This document shows, piece after piece, positions 9,237-18,256 of a DNA stretch of 64,000 bases (position 1 is its first letter; every line of letters begins with the position of its first letter). The stretch covers positions 20,568 to 84,567 of the forward strand of contig CBDUYN010000022.1 of the NCBI GenBank assembly GCA_965371445.1, in the 5' to 3' direction. This stretch comes from DASWIG01 sp965371445. GTDB taxonomy: Bacteria; Acidobacteriota; Thermoanaerobaculia; Multivoradales; J023. The notes under the pieces are model-generated. The model made no database searches. It was given only the letters and a program-made list of their open reading frames with translations, and was not told the DNA's origin. A program made the translations under genes and the position numbers.

Positions 9237-9938
9237 ATGACGACCGGCGCGCTTTTCGGCTCCCTCTTCCTGGCCGGGCTGGCTGGCAGCCTCCACTGCG
9301 TCGGCATGTGCGGACCGATCCTGCTCGGCTTCTCCCAGAGCCTCAAAAGCGGCAGCCGGCTCGACTTCCTCGTCTACCACGCCGGACGGTTGTGGACCTA
9401 CGGCCTCCTCGGCTTCCTGGTCGGCTGGGCGGGCTGGGAGCTGCGCATCGGGACCGACGCCCTCGTCGGCCAGCGCGGCTTCGCGGTCTTCGCGAGCGTG
9501 CTGGTGATCCTCGCCGGGGTCGCGTCCTCGGGGCTGGTGCCGGGGCTGCGGCTCAAGCTCGACATGGGGGGCTGCGGCTTCCAGGCGGCCCGCGAGCGCC
9601 GCTGGCTCATGGTCCTCCTCAAGGAACCTCGGCTCGCCGCGCGGCTCCTCCTCGGTGCCGTCATGGGTTTCTTGCCCTGCGGCCTGGTCTACGCCGTCCT
9701 GGTGATGGCAGCCACCCTGCCGACGCCGCTCCACAGCGCGCTCGCGATGCTCTGCTTCGGCCTCGGGACGCTGCCGGCGCTCTCGGCGCTCGTCCTCGGC
9801 GCGCACCTCATCCCGGCCAGGCTGCGAGCTCACAGCACGCGGCTCGTCGCGGCGCTTCTCGTCGGCACGGGTGTCTTTATGTTGGCCCGGGCACTCCTGA
9901 CGATGCCGGGACACGAGCACGGCCACATGATGCCGTAG
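9237..9938 (+). CDS. SafE/TauE-type membrane protein, cytochrome/copper biogenesis
   Basis: A 233-residue polytopic protein of the sulfite-exporter TauE/SafE group that often sits beside ccoI in cbb3 clusters. Seen: the LHCVGMCGP motif in the first helix, a second GFLPCGLVY motif in the C-terminal half, about six helices, and a His-rich end (HEHGHMM) that could bind metal. ATG 9237 was chosen because it starts directly at the first helix; an in-frame ATG at 9126 would add a polar, unlikely leader. Its likely role is copper delivery or redox support of oxidase assembly. Confidence 0.82.
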   Translation: MTTGALFGSLFLAGLAGSLHCVGMCGPILLGFSQSLKSGSRLDFLVYHAGRLWTYGLLGFLVGWAGWELRIGTDALVGQRGFAVFASVLVILAGVASSGLVPGLRLKLDMGGCGFQAARERRWLMVLLKEPRLAARLLLGAVMGFLPCGLVYAVLVMAATLPTPLHSALAMLCFGLGTLPALSALVLGAHLIPARLRAHSTRLVAALLVGTGVFMLARALLTMPGHEHGHMMP

Positions 9939-10009
9939 GGGTCAGGTCCCGGGCAGCATACCCTGCGCTCCGTAGCGATCGAGATACGAGCCCAGACGAA
10001 GCTTTCGCC

Positions 10010-10379
10010 GCGCGCGGCATCTCCAGCAGGTGCTCTGGCAGGTGACGCTGCAGGAAACGCCGGAAGTCGACGGCGCGATGGAACGGACGCTCGGCCACCC
10101 TGAACGGCAGCAGGCCGTTCGAGTCGACCGCTTCCATACGGACGGCGACCTGCGAAGCGGCAGCCTCCATCATCCGTGGCAGGAAGAAGACAGGCGCGTC
10201 GTCGGTCACCACCACTGCGGCACGCTTCGCGAGGGCTTTCAGCAAGCCTCGTCCGGCCCCCGGCCGAGGGCGAAATTCCACCGCGTCCGCCGGTGGGCCA
10301 CCATCCAGTAGAGGACCCAATCGCCGCCGGCACGGACCGGGGCGTCGTTCCTGAGGCGGAGGCGCGACTCAGTAGCCAT
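10010..10379 (-). pseudogene. Class II-type DNA photolyase remnant
   Basis: From ATG at 10379 the minus strand reads a photolyase N-terminus (VLYWMVAHRRTRWNFALGRG) and then hits a stop. A second frame resumes with GLLKALAKRAAVVVTDD, followed by VFFLPRMMEAAA and EAVDSNGLLPFR, motifs of class II/archaeal-like deoxyribodipyrimidine photolyases. It fades near 10010. About 100 residues are missing at the junction, as is the whole C-terminal FAD-binding domain. The surrounding 9939-10614 region holds no intact gene. Confidence 0.7.
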
Positions 10380-10614
10380 CGTGCCCTCGTGGTATGCGAC
10401 CTCCTCGGCGTAGGACGGCCTGAGTCAACGGGCCGAAGATCCTGTCGAGGCAGGGGAAATCCGTATCGTGGTCTTGTATCCCGCACGGCAGCTCATAGCC
10501 ATCTTATCTTAGACCAAACGGATCCTCGGTGGTGAGATTCTTCGCGCCTCGTAGTACGTCTGCCGGCGCTCGGCGTCGATGCGGAGCCGAAGCCGCCGCC
10601 GCCGATCCGGGCCT

Positions 10615-13600
10615 TCAAGGCCCGGCGCTTACGAGCTCGGCGTGGCCGATGGTCAACTCAAGCTGTCTCAGAGCCTTGGTCATCCCCTCGACTTCCCGCC
10701 GGTAGCTCTGCGCGAGCTTCAGCGGCTCCCCCGGAAGATCCGGCACGTACCGACGGATGGACGCGGCCAAGGCAGCGTCAACATCCTGCGGCTTCTGCAA
10801 GGCACGTGTTAGTTCCTGGACGTTGTTACCGATTCCGAGGGTGTCGAGAAAATGCTCTTTGACGCGCTGGTCTCGCTTGCGTTCGAGATACATTCTCGCC
10901 AACCTCTCCGCTCGCTTCGCCGGTGCCGACAAGGTGCTTACGTGCCTGGTGATCGCTCCGGCGAGATCCTCGGCGTCCCGTCGAGAAAGCGAAGAGATGT
11001 GTCGGGTCATGAGCGTGGCCAACACCTCGGCGGCATGGGGTTCGTCGCTCTGTAACGACCTGGCCAGACCCCAGACCGCCACTCCGAGATTCTTGGCCAG
11101 GTCTTTCCGAACCTTGGGAGCGAGGACGCTCTCCAGATAGACCTTAGCTGGATCACTTCCCGGCTTCGCCGTGCCTGAAAGCGCCGCGACTCGTCGGGCG
11201 ATCACCTTGGCCAAAATCCTGCCCGCGCGCTTCCAGAGCTTCTTTTCCCTGAACACAGCGTCAACACTCATTGCGGCGGGAGTTTTCAACTCTTGCAACA
11301 AGGACTCCCAAATCTTTCCGTCCTCGTCGGCAAGGATCGCCTGCTCCTCAGCCGCCAAGCGGCCATTCCCGCTCGAGATGCCGGGAATCGGGTTGGCGAA
11401 GAGAACCTCGAGAAGGTCGACGCGGCGTTCCTCGTCGTAGTCGAAGGCCTCCGAATAAAGAAGGACGTTCTCGAGGTCGTCTTCGGAGAGAAGCTCGGCG
11501 AAGAGCCCTTTGAGCCGCTGCAGCGCCAGCCTCCGGCCACCGGGCTCGCCGAAGTCGAAGGGATTGTGGCCCGTCGGATTGAAAGCGTGGACCAGGATCT
11601 CGTAATCTCTGATCTCGGGAGGTTCCGGAGGTTCTTCCGTAACCGCTCCCGCCTTTTTCTTCGCTCCAGCCTCGGCCTTCTTCGCCGTGAGGAGCTCACT
11701 TCGGTGATCGACGGCTTTCTGGAAGTCGTCGCGAAACCTGCTGCAAAACTCCTTGAACGTCATCCCCTTTGGCAGAACGCCGATCCGGCTCTGGCGTGTG
11801 TAGAGCTTGAAATTGTATTTGTATTTCAGCGAATCCGCAACTCTTCCTCCCCGCGCATCGGCGGGATCAACGAGGATCTCGATCCCTGCTTCCTTGAGAG
11901 CGTGTCTCACCCTGCCCTCCTTGGCGGGGAGGCAATCGAGCAGAGTCTGGACCGGACCCGTTCCGGCTCGGACGGTGAGAACATAAGGCGTCATGGCGTG
12001 GGTTTCAAGAAAGCGTTCGATCGTCTCTAGCTCCAACCGTAGGAAGAGTTTCTTGAGGAGTGGCTTACATCCTGGTGGCCGGGGCCTGGTCACCATGGGT
12101 CCCAGGCTCGTAGTCGGGACGGTTGGCACGGCGGCCGGTTGCACTGGCGGTGGGTGCGGCCTCGCGTCCGCGCTGTCGGCAGCGTGCTCTACCGTGGACC
12201 CGAGGCCGAAAGCCTGCCACATCAAATCTTTCTTGTTGTTCAGCCAAACCCCTTTGGCAAGATGATCCTGCAAGGTATCCAACTCTTGGCCGAAGCCGCC
12301 CGGCCTCATTCCACGCTCTTCCACCAAGTCCCGCCATTGCGGCAGGAACTCGTCGAGGCGTAGGAACTCCCAGGTGCTGGCCCAGTTGCCGCTACGAAAG
12401 TCCTGCTTGGCTTCGAGGTAAGCCCAGGCCATGAGGATGCCGATCGGCTTGTGAATCGTCCCGATCGGGTACTGGGCCTCCCTCGCCGCCAGGACCCTAC
12501 AGACTCTCTTTCGGATCGCCTGGTGTGTAAGCGTTCGAGTGAAATACAAGATGATGGAGATCAAGCTGAAGCTCATGATTTCGTCCTCGAAGAACTCCTT
12601 CGCCATGACCCCGCCGACTGCCTCCTGAACCCAGCTAGCGATCGACAGCTCACCTGCTTCGACAAGGACGTCCGTCGGCTCGTCGAGCTTGTAGAAGCCC
12701 TCCGACCCTTGTGGCAGGCTGCCTCGCCGCTGGATCACGTCGAGGATCCTGGCCGTCTTGAATCGGAAAGGCTCAGGCTTGAGGCCGTGGCTCTTGAGGA
12801 AGGAAAGGTAGGAGTCGACGAGCCGGCGAAGCTCGTTCACCTTTCTCAGCTCCACAGCGAGGTCCTCGAGCTTGAAGCCTTCCAGCGCGGCCAGTAACCG
12901 CGCGAGCTCACCGGGTTCGACGTGTTCCGTGGGTAACCGCCCGCTGCGAACCAGGACATTGGCCAGCGCGTTCAAGGTTTGTTCGTCGCCCTTTGGCCAG
13001 ACGGGCTCGAAGATCCTCCCTCCGCGCTCGTGGTAAAGCACGACGAGCACTTGACACGAAATGTCCAGCTCGACGGCCAAGGCCCGCGCACAGCACTCCA
13101 CGGGGTCGGTCGGATCCTCCTCCAAGAGGAGGTTTGTCAGGTCGATGCGCCGAGCGGCGCTCAGCGTGGCCTCGGCGTAGACCTCAACCGTGCCTGCCAT
13201 TCGGTCGACCACGCCGCAGCTCGCCGCGATCCTGGCGTTGAGGGCGGCCAGGAACGCCTCGAACTGAAAGCTCTCAAGCTGCTTCAGGAGCTTCAGGAGG
13301 AGATTCACCGACGCATCGTCGTCCGCCCTGAAGTAGTCTTGGGGAAATCTACCAGTCCCCAGAAGCAGGCCGGCCAACTTGCGAAGGACCTCTTCCTCGG
13401 TTCGCGGCCAGTGGGGTAGGGAGATCCCTCCCTTGCGCTCACGGTAGAGGACTTTGAGCACCTGATGCGAGACGTCGAGCTCGCGGGCAAGCTCCTCCGC
13501 GCAGGCTTCGGGGAGCCCCTCGGGCTTTGTCGATACGAGCTTGCGCGTCAGCTCCCTCTTCCGCGGCTCGTCGAGGCTTCCCAGGCCGTAGGTCTCGATG

Positions 13601-14355
13601 ACGATCTGAAAACCGTCAACGACCTTTCGGGCCCTCTCAAGCTCATCCTCAATCTGCTCGACGAGAGTTTGGATCTTAAACATCCTGGCCGACGTCAACA
13701 GCCGCTCGACGAGCCCGATTCCCTCGATCGCAAGCTCGCCCGCGAAGTATTTCCTAAAAGACCTTCCGAGCTTGCCACTCCGGACCAAGACCTCGGCCAG
13801 AACCTTCTTCGCCTCTGGACCCTCCTTGAAAATGGACGCCCCTCCGTCCCTCTCCCGCTCCTCGTAGAGAATGGAAATCACTTTCCCGAGCCGACGAAGC
13901 CGATTTCCGTCGGCCGGACTGGAGATGATCAGACTCTCCTGTACGAGGCTCTTTGCATAAGACCTGAGGGGATCATCCTCTTGCGCCGACTCCTTGCTGA
14001 GCCTCGCTGAATACTTGATGGGAAACTTGACACCGTAGTAATCGAGAGCGCTCTCCAACGTCTTCGCCATGTTGACGTAGAGTTTCTTGCGCTTCTGCCT
14101 TTCGAGCCAAGCGCTGCCGCCAGGTATGAAATCGATCAGTATCGGAATGAAATTCGCAAACCATTTCACATGACTCGACAGATACAGCGCCAGGATTCCT
14201 AAGACGCAGGTCAGGTAGGGCGCCAGCTCGGACTTTCCCCATTCCTTGAGGTATACCGGCCCAAGATAGAGTGCCACGAACAGCAGGAAGGCTGCCGCCA
14301 CGAGGCAGGTCGAGGCCTTCAGGACACCTTGAAACTTCAGGACAGCAGTATTCAT
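10615..14355 (-). CDS. Giant two-TM protein with three internal repeats, function unknown
   Basis: A 1246-residue protein that I do not recognise. Two hydrophobic segments lie at about 13-32 and 45-75, followed by a Lys/Arg stop-transfer region, so the bulk is probably cytoplasmic. Residues about 133-257, 284-396 and 421-525 are three diverged copies of one helical module. Shared signatures are an LA-x-ELD-x-S-x-QVL-x-VLY-x-ER block, an LAxxLVRSGRL-type block and a closing helix ending in VxxYxxL. A Pro-rich linker (about 730-760) separates these from a C-terminal half rich in Lys/Glu helices. GC is lower than in neighbouring genes. It is flanked by a pseudogene and stands alone. Confidence 0.8.
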   Translation of the reverse strand: MNTAVLKFQGVLKASTCLVAAAFLLFVALYLGPVYLKEWGKSELAPYLTCVLGILALYLSSHVKWFANFIPILIDFIPGGSAWLERQKRKKLYVNMAKTLESALDYYGVKFPIKYSARLSKESAQEDDPLRSYAKSLVQESLIISSPADGNRLRRLGKVISILYEERERDGGASIFKEGPEAKKVLAEVLVRSGKLGRSFRKYFAGELAIEGIGLVERLLTSARMFKIQTLVEQIEDELERARKVVDGFQIVIETYGLGSLDEPRKRELTRKLVSTKPEGLPEACAEELARELDVSHQVLKVLYRERKGGISLPHWPRTEEEVLRKLAGLLLGTGRFPQDYFRADDDASVNLLLKLLKQLESFQFEAFLAALNARIAASCGVVDRMAGTVEVYAEATLSAARRIDLTNLLLEEDPTDPVECCARALAVELDISCQVLVVLYHERGGRIFEPVWPKGDEQTLNALANVLVRSGRLPTEHVEPGELARLLAALEGFKLEDLAVELRKVNELRRLVDSYLSFLKSHGLKPEPFRFKTARILDVIQRRGSLPQGSEGFYKLDEPTDVLVEAGELSIASWVQEAVGGVMAKEFFEDEIMSFSLISIILYFTRTLTHQAIRKRVCRVLAAREAQYPIGTIHKPIGILMAWAYLEAKQDFRSGNWASTWEFLRLDEFLPQWRDLVEERGMRPGGFGQELDTLQDHLAKGVWLNNKKDLMWQAFGLGSTVEHAADSADARPHPPPVQPAAVPTVPTTSLGPMVTRPRPPGCKPLLKKLFLRLELETIERFLETHAMTPYVLTVRAGTGPVQTLLDCLPAKEGRVRHALKEAGIEILVDPADARGGRVADSLKYKYNFKLYTRQSRIGVLPKGMTFKEFCSRFRDDFQKAVDHRSELLTAKKAEAGAKKKAGAVTEEPPEPPEIRDYEILVHAFNPTGHNPFDFGEPGGRRLALQRLKGLFAELLSEDDLENVLLYSEAFDYDEERRVDLLEVLFANPIPGISSGNGRLAAEEQAILADEDGKIWESLLQELKTPAAMSVDAVFREKKLWKRAGRILAKVIARRVAALSGTAKPGSDPAKVYLESVLAPKVRKDLAKNLGVAVWGLARSLQSDEPHAAEVLATLMTRHISSLSRRDAEDLAGAITRHVSTLSAPAKRAERLARMYLERKRDQRVKEHFLDTLGIGNNVQELTRALQKPQDVDAALAASIRRYVPDLPGEPLKLAQSYRREVEGMTKALRQLELTIGHAELVSAGP

Positions 14356-14514
14356 ATCGCTCCCATGGGAGTACAGGCTATACCGAGGGTGGATCCGAGC
14401 CTCCCGCTTCGTCCTAAGGAAGGACCCGATCCGTTCGTCGGTCGATACTTCATCTTCTATAGTACCGGGTACGAACCTGGTAAAGCACCACTCGAAGGGG
14501 GGGGGAGCAGCGCG

Positions 14515-14544
14515 CCGCAGGGTGGTTTCTTGCCCACCCTGCGG
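14515..14544 (-). terminator. Perfect 11-bp hairpin after the TPR gene
   Basis: CCGCAGGGTGG and its exact complement are separated by an 8-base loop, 25 bp past the stop of the minus-strand TPR gene. There is no T-run behind it, so it may be a weak or factor-assisted terminator or simply a palindrome. Confidence 0.5.
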
Positions 14545-14569
14545 GATAGGGCGGTCCCACCGCCTCGTG

Positions 14570-15307
14570 CTACGCGGTCGTCGGCATGGCCTTCAACATC
14601 TGCTTGGCCTGACGGAACCAGCGCCTCTTGCGCCGCTTCAGGAACTTCGGCGCGTCCTTGTACTCCTCGATCCCCAGCTCGAGCTGGGCTCGGGCGTCGG
14701 CACCTCTTCCGGACTCGTGCAGGAAGTGGGCGTAGAAGACCCGGTGCTCGAGGCGGGGGCTCTTGACCACCAGGATTTCGAGCAGCTCGATCGCCTCGTC
14801 GCGGAGGCCCGCCGCGGCGAGAGCCTGCGCGAGGTCGGCCCAGGGCGCGTACTCCTCGAAGGCCGGATCGCGCTCGATCAGCCGGCGCAGGCTCTCGATC
14901 GCGGGCTCGGACTCGCCCACGCGCAGCTGGGTGAGAGCGAGCCCGTAGAGGGCGTCGCGCGAGTCGTCTTGGAGCCGCAGCGCCTGGCCGAAAAGCTCGG
15001 CCGCCTCGGCGTAGGCACCGTCGTCGTAGAGGGCCTGGGCGAGGGTCAGCGTGTTGGCAAAACTCCGGGTCTCGTCGTACTGGCGGCGTACCTGGTCGGT
15101 CGTGACCTTGGGGGTCACGAACCGCTTGTAGAAGTCGCGCAGGAAGTTGAATTCCGGGTCGTGGATCTTGACCACGAAGAAGTAGACCCACTCGCCGAAG
15201 GGCATCATCACGACAGGGTACCAGTAGGTCTGGGCCCTCCGCCGGATCGCGTCGACGAGCATCCAGAGGCTGAAGATCGTGTCGAGGAAGAGGAGAATCC
15301 GTATCAT
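14570..15307 (-). CDS. Membrane-anchored TPR protein
   Basis: 245 residues from ATG 15307, chosen because it opens straight into a hydrophobic stretch (IRILLFLDTIFSLWMLVDAI). A second hydrophobic segment (YPVVMMPFGEWVYFFVV) follows, resembling the short N-terminal two-helix region of phospholipase D-nuclease N-terminal-like proteins. From about residue 85 it is tetratricopeptide repeats (LAQALYDDGAYAEAAELF and two to three further copies). The tail is basic and rich in Lys, Arg and Trp. Probably a scaffold; no catalytic motif. Confidence 0.75.
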   Translation of the reverse strand: MIRILLFLDTIFSLWMLVDAIRRRAQTYWYPVVMMPFGEWVYFFVVKIHDPEFNFLRDFYKRFVTPKVTTDQVRRQYDETRSFANTLTLAQALYDDGAYAEAAELFGQALRLQDDSRDALYGLALTQLRVGESEPAIESLRRLIERDPAFEEYAPWADLAQALAAAGLRDEAIELLEILVVKSPRLEHRVFYAHFLHESGRGADARAQLELGIEEYKDAPKFLKRRKRRWFRQAKQMLKAMPTTA

Positions 15308-15391
15308 GGTGTTGCGCCCGCACGGCCGTTGGCCGGTCCATTGTAGACCGAACGGATCCATTCGATCTTCAGACGTTCTATCCTGGGCCGT

Positions 15392-16186
15392 ATGATCGCA
15401 TGGAAAGCCCTCAAAGCGGAGCACGCTCATCGTCCCTGGCCGCTCGATGCGCGGCCCTGGGTCATGACGATGTCGTGGGCCGACCTCCTCTTCGCCCACT
15501 GGACAGTGCCCGAGGAGAAGCTTCGGGAGCGCCTACCGCCGACCCTCGAGCTCGACACCTTCGACGGCCGCGCCTACCTCGGGGTGGTGCCCTTCCGGAT
15601 GGAGGCGGTGGGCCCGCGGGGGCTCGGCTGGTTGCCGTCGCGCCTGCCGTCGCCGCGCGCCTTTCCGGAGCTCAACGTGCGCACCTACGTCCGCGTCGGC
15701 GGCAAGCCAGGGGTCTTTTTCTTCAGCCTCGACGCGACCTCGCGGCTGGCGGTCTGGGGCGCCAGGACCTTTTTCCACCTGCCCTACATGAGCGCCGAGA
15801 TCCGGGTAAGCCGTGATCACGGCTCCATCCGCTACGAGAGCCGCCGCCGCGATCCGCGCGGCGGCGAGGGGGACTTTCTCGGAAGCTACCGCCCGGAGGG
15901 CGGGGCCTACCTCGCGGAGCCGGGCTCCCTGGAGCACTGGCTGACCGAACGCTATTGCCTCTATGCCGTCGACGCGCGGGGACGTGTGCGGCGCGCCGAG
16001 GTCCATCACGTGCAGTGGCCCCTACACCGTGCGACCGCCGAGATCGAGGTCAACACGGTGGCCGAGGCCCAGGGCTTCAAGCTCGTGGGGCCGGCCGAGC
16101 ACCTCCACTTCGTCGACCGCATCGACGTCCTCGCGTGGTGGCCCGAAGACGCAATGACCGGTCCTCCGATCCTACGGCGGCGCTGA
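15392..16186 (+). CDS. DUF2071 (YqjF-like) family protein
   Basis: A 264-residue soluble protein with the features of the DUF2071 family: the LLFAHWTVPEEKLRERLPP opening, the DGRAYLGVVPFRM strand, the LNVRTYVRVGGKPGVFFFSLD core and an LTERYCLY motif. No enzymatic activity is established for the family. The 3' 181 bp overlap, on the opposite strand, the end of the potassium channel gene. Confidence 0.85.
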   Translation: MIAWKALKAEHAHRPWPLDARPWVMTMSWADLLFAHWTVPEEKLRERLPPTLELDTFDGRAYLGVVPFRMEAVGPRGLGWLPSRLPSPRAFPELNVRTYVRVGGKPGVFFFSLDATSRLAVWGARTFFHLPYMSAEIRVSRDHGSIRYESRRRDPRGGEGDFLGSYRPEGGAYLAEPGSLEHWLTERYCLYAVDARGRVRRAEVHHVQWPLHRATAEIEVNTVAEAQGFKLVGPAEHLHFVDRIDVLAWWPEDAMTGPPILRRR

Positions 16187-16920
16187 ATCTCGTCGACGAA
16201 TCCGGCGCCGAGCACTGCCGTCGGGAGTGCGAAGAAGGCGATGCCCAGGATGGCGACGAGACCGCCGAGGACCTTACCGACAGGGGTCACTGGGTAGACG
16301 TCGCCGTAGCCGACCGTGGTCAGGGTGGCGACCGCCCACCACATCGTGGACGGAATGTCGGGATAGGCTGCCGGCTGGGCCTCGTGCTCCGCGTAGAACA
16401 TCAGCGAGCTCGACAGGACCAGGAGGCCGACCATCAGGGCGGTCATGACGATCAGCTCCTCGCGCTTGTCGCGGGCGACGGCGCCGAGGACCTGGAAGGC
16501 GTGGACGTAACGTGCTAGCTTCGCCAGGCGCACGAGTCGCACGAGCCGGAAGATCCGCGCCACCCTGAGATCCAGGCCCAGGAGAGGTAGATACGCAGGC
16601 AGGATTGCCGCCAGGTCGATGATGGCCATGGGAGTCGCCGCCCACCTGACACGGCCGCGGAGTGCTCCCTGGAAGCGGCGGTCGACAGTGCAGCTCGCCA
16701 GTCTGGCCGCGTACTCGATCGTGAACGCGGCGACGGACAGGCGCTCGAAGGCGTCGAGGAAGGCGCCGGCGGCCTCGTGGACCGCTTCGACTGTCCCGAC
16801 GATTACGGCGATGACGTTCGCGGCGATGAGCGCGGACATCGCCGCGTCGAACAGGCGGCTCAGGCCGTCGTCGTCTCGGGCGGCCGGCTCGAGGATTTTC
16901 CAGAGGCGCTCTCGGACCAT
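16006..16920 (-). CDS. Voltage-gated potassium channel (6TM)
   Basis: A 304-residue ion channel subunit. An S4-like segment with regularly spaced arginines (RIFRLVRLVRLAKLAR, about 122-137), the pore helix and the selectivity filter TVGYGD at 202-207 are clear; S6 follows (GLVAILGIAFFALPTAVLGAG). After the FVDEIQRRRR ending typical of the family there is a 55-residue tail of low-quality sequence, which is the part encoded opposite DUF2071. The tail is probably not conserved. Confidence 0.88.
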   Translation of the reverse strand: MVRERLWKILEPAARDDDGLSRLFDAAMSALIAANVIAVIVGTVEAVHEAAGAFLDAFERLSVAAFTIEYAARLASCTVDRRFQGALRGRVRWAATPMAIIDLAAILPAYLPLLGLDLRVARIFRLVRLVRLAKLARYVHAFQVLGAVARDKREELIVMTALMVGLLVLSSSLMFYAEHEAQPAAYPDIPSTMWWAVATLTTVGYGDVYPVTPVGKVLGGLVAILGIAFFALPTAVLGAGFVDEIQRRRRIGGPVIASSGHHARTSMRSTKWRCSAGPTSLKPWASATVLTSISAVARCRGHCT

Positions 16921-17204
16921 GTGACCGGCACTCTAGCACGGCCGACTGAACCCCGGATGCCTCCAGGGCCTCCATCACCGGATAGGCGGCGTGTCGACCG
17001 CAGCCGGTTGACGCGGGCTCCCCGCCCGTGGCATGCTAGCAGCATGATCGCTCAAGCAAAGACCCACGCCCTCGCGACGTTACGCAGGCTCTCGCCTCGG
17101 GGATGCAGCATGACCGCTCAGGCACGGGCCGGAGGGTTGACCCCGCCGCTGGCGGCGGTTACTCCATGCCTGATCAGACTGCGCCACCAACCGATGGAGT
17201 TGCA

Positions 17205-17459
17205 ATGACCAGGGAATCTCTCTACGCGAACCCGTCGTTTCTGTCTGGCGTAGCCAGGATCTTCGATTTCTGGGGCCTCTTCGATTCCTACAACACCAGC
17301 GCCGATGACGAGACGGCCGACAGTATAGCTATCGGCTCCGACTGGCGAGCAGTAGGAGAAGATTTGCGCGCAGCGACTCAGGAATTCGAGGACTCACATC
17401 GCGGCGCCCAGCAGCTGGACCTCTTCGCTATGGCCGCCGATGAAGGACGCAACGGATAG
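17205..17459 (+). CDS. Small protein paired with DUF2335
   Basis: 84 residues from ATG 17205, preceded by GGAG at 17196-17199; an in-frame ATG at 17166 would add 13 residues. It contains NPSFLSGVARIFD and SDWRAVGEDLRAA, a small family often found upstream of DUF2335 genes in diverse bacteria and prophage-like loci. No function is known. It overlaps the DUF2335 gene by 20 bp, so the two are a translationally coupled pair. Confidence 0.75.
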   Translation: MTRESLYANPSFLSGVARIFDFWGLFDSYNTSADDETADSIAIGSDWRAVGEDLRAATQEFEDSHRGAQQLDLFAMAADEGRNG

Positions 17460-17958
17460 TCAGGAGCTTGAGCGCCGGCCGGAGCCGCAAGCGCCAGAAG
17501 CGGTCGAGTCGGGCCCCGGCTCGGCCGTGGTCTCCTTTGCGGCCGAACAGAGAGTTACCTTCGCAGGGCCGTTGCCACCCCCGCTCGTACTGGGGCAATA
17601 CGAGGAGATTTGCCCTGGGGCGGCCGACCGTATCATATCAATGGCGGAGCACCAGTCAGCTCATCGCCAAAAGCTGGAAAGCGCAGTGGTAGCTTCCAAC
17701 TGCGAAGGTCAGCGCCGCGGGCCACTTTTCGGCTTTGCCTTAGCATCAATGGTCATCCTCATCGGAGGACTACTCCTCTGGAACGGCAGGGACGTGGCTG
17801 GATTGACAGCACTCATTACGGCACTTGCCTCGATCGTCGTTCCGTTCGTGTTGTCCAAGCATCGGCAACGAGCAGAGCTGGAAAAACGCCGATTCCGGGA
17901 TCCGGACCACCCCCGGCCGGAAGTAGGGCCAGCTGCGGAAGCGACGCCCAGCCCTTGA
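17440..17958 (+). CDS. DUF2335 predicted membrane protein
   Basis: A 172-residue protein with the DUF2335 signature: GPLPPPLVLGQYEEICPGAADRI, then an MAEHQSAHRQKLE amphipathic helix, then two adjacent TM helices (about 105-123 and 128-146). The end is charged and Pro-rich. DUF2335 proteins are thought to be small phage- or plasmid-associated membrane proteins of unknown role. Translation is probably coupled to the preceding gene. Confidence 0.82.
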   Translation: MKDATDSQELERRPEPQAPEAVESGPGSAVVSFAAEQRVTFAGPLPPPLVLGQYEEICPGAADRIISMAEHQSAHRQKLESAVVASNCEGQRRGPLFGFALASMVILIGGLLLWNGRDVAGLTALITALASIVVPFVLSKHRQRAELEKRRFRDPDHPRPEVGPAAEATPSP

Positions 17959-17971
17959 CCCGCAATGCATG

Positions 17972-18030
17972 CCCCCTCTCTGAGGTCCCCCTCTCTGAGG
18001 TCCCCCTCTCTGAGGTCCCCTCTCTGAGGT
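17972..18030. repeat. 15-bp tandem repeat, four copies
   Basis: Units CCCCCTCTCTGAGGT at 17972-17986, 17987-18001 and 18002-18016, and a 14-bp copy at 18017-18030. Each unit can fold as CCTC-TCT-GAGG. It lies directly after the DUF2335 gene. The rest of 17959-18256 has a coding-like stretch on the plus strand (18085-18230) but no gene I can name. Confidence 0.9.
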
Positions 18031-18256
18031 CCCACCCACTTTGGCAGAGCTCGTCGCGGTGCTGCGCTCGGCTGCGCTTCATGGCCGAGGACGCCGGCCT
18101 CGCCGCCGCGGTCACCCGCGCCCGGGAGCTGGAGGAAGTCGACGGGGCCTTCGTAGGGTGTCCGCTTCTGCGCCTCGACGCCCTGGATCCCGTAACGGGA
18201 GACGTCGCGGCGCCGCGGGGCTTGTGCCGACACCCGTGCGACTCCCCCCACGAGCC

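Noticed and set aside
7271..9346. 691-codon open frame opposite the sugar dehydrogenase-like gene
   Set aside because: It is a high-GC antisense shadow: no SD, composition dominated by Arg, Gly, Asp and His, while the plus frame has clear domains and a signal peptide.
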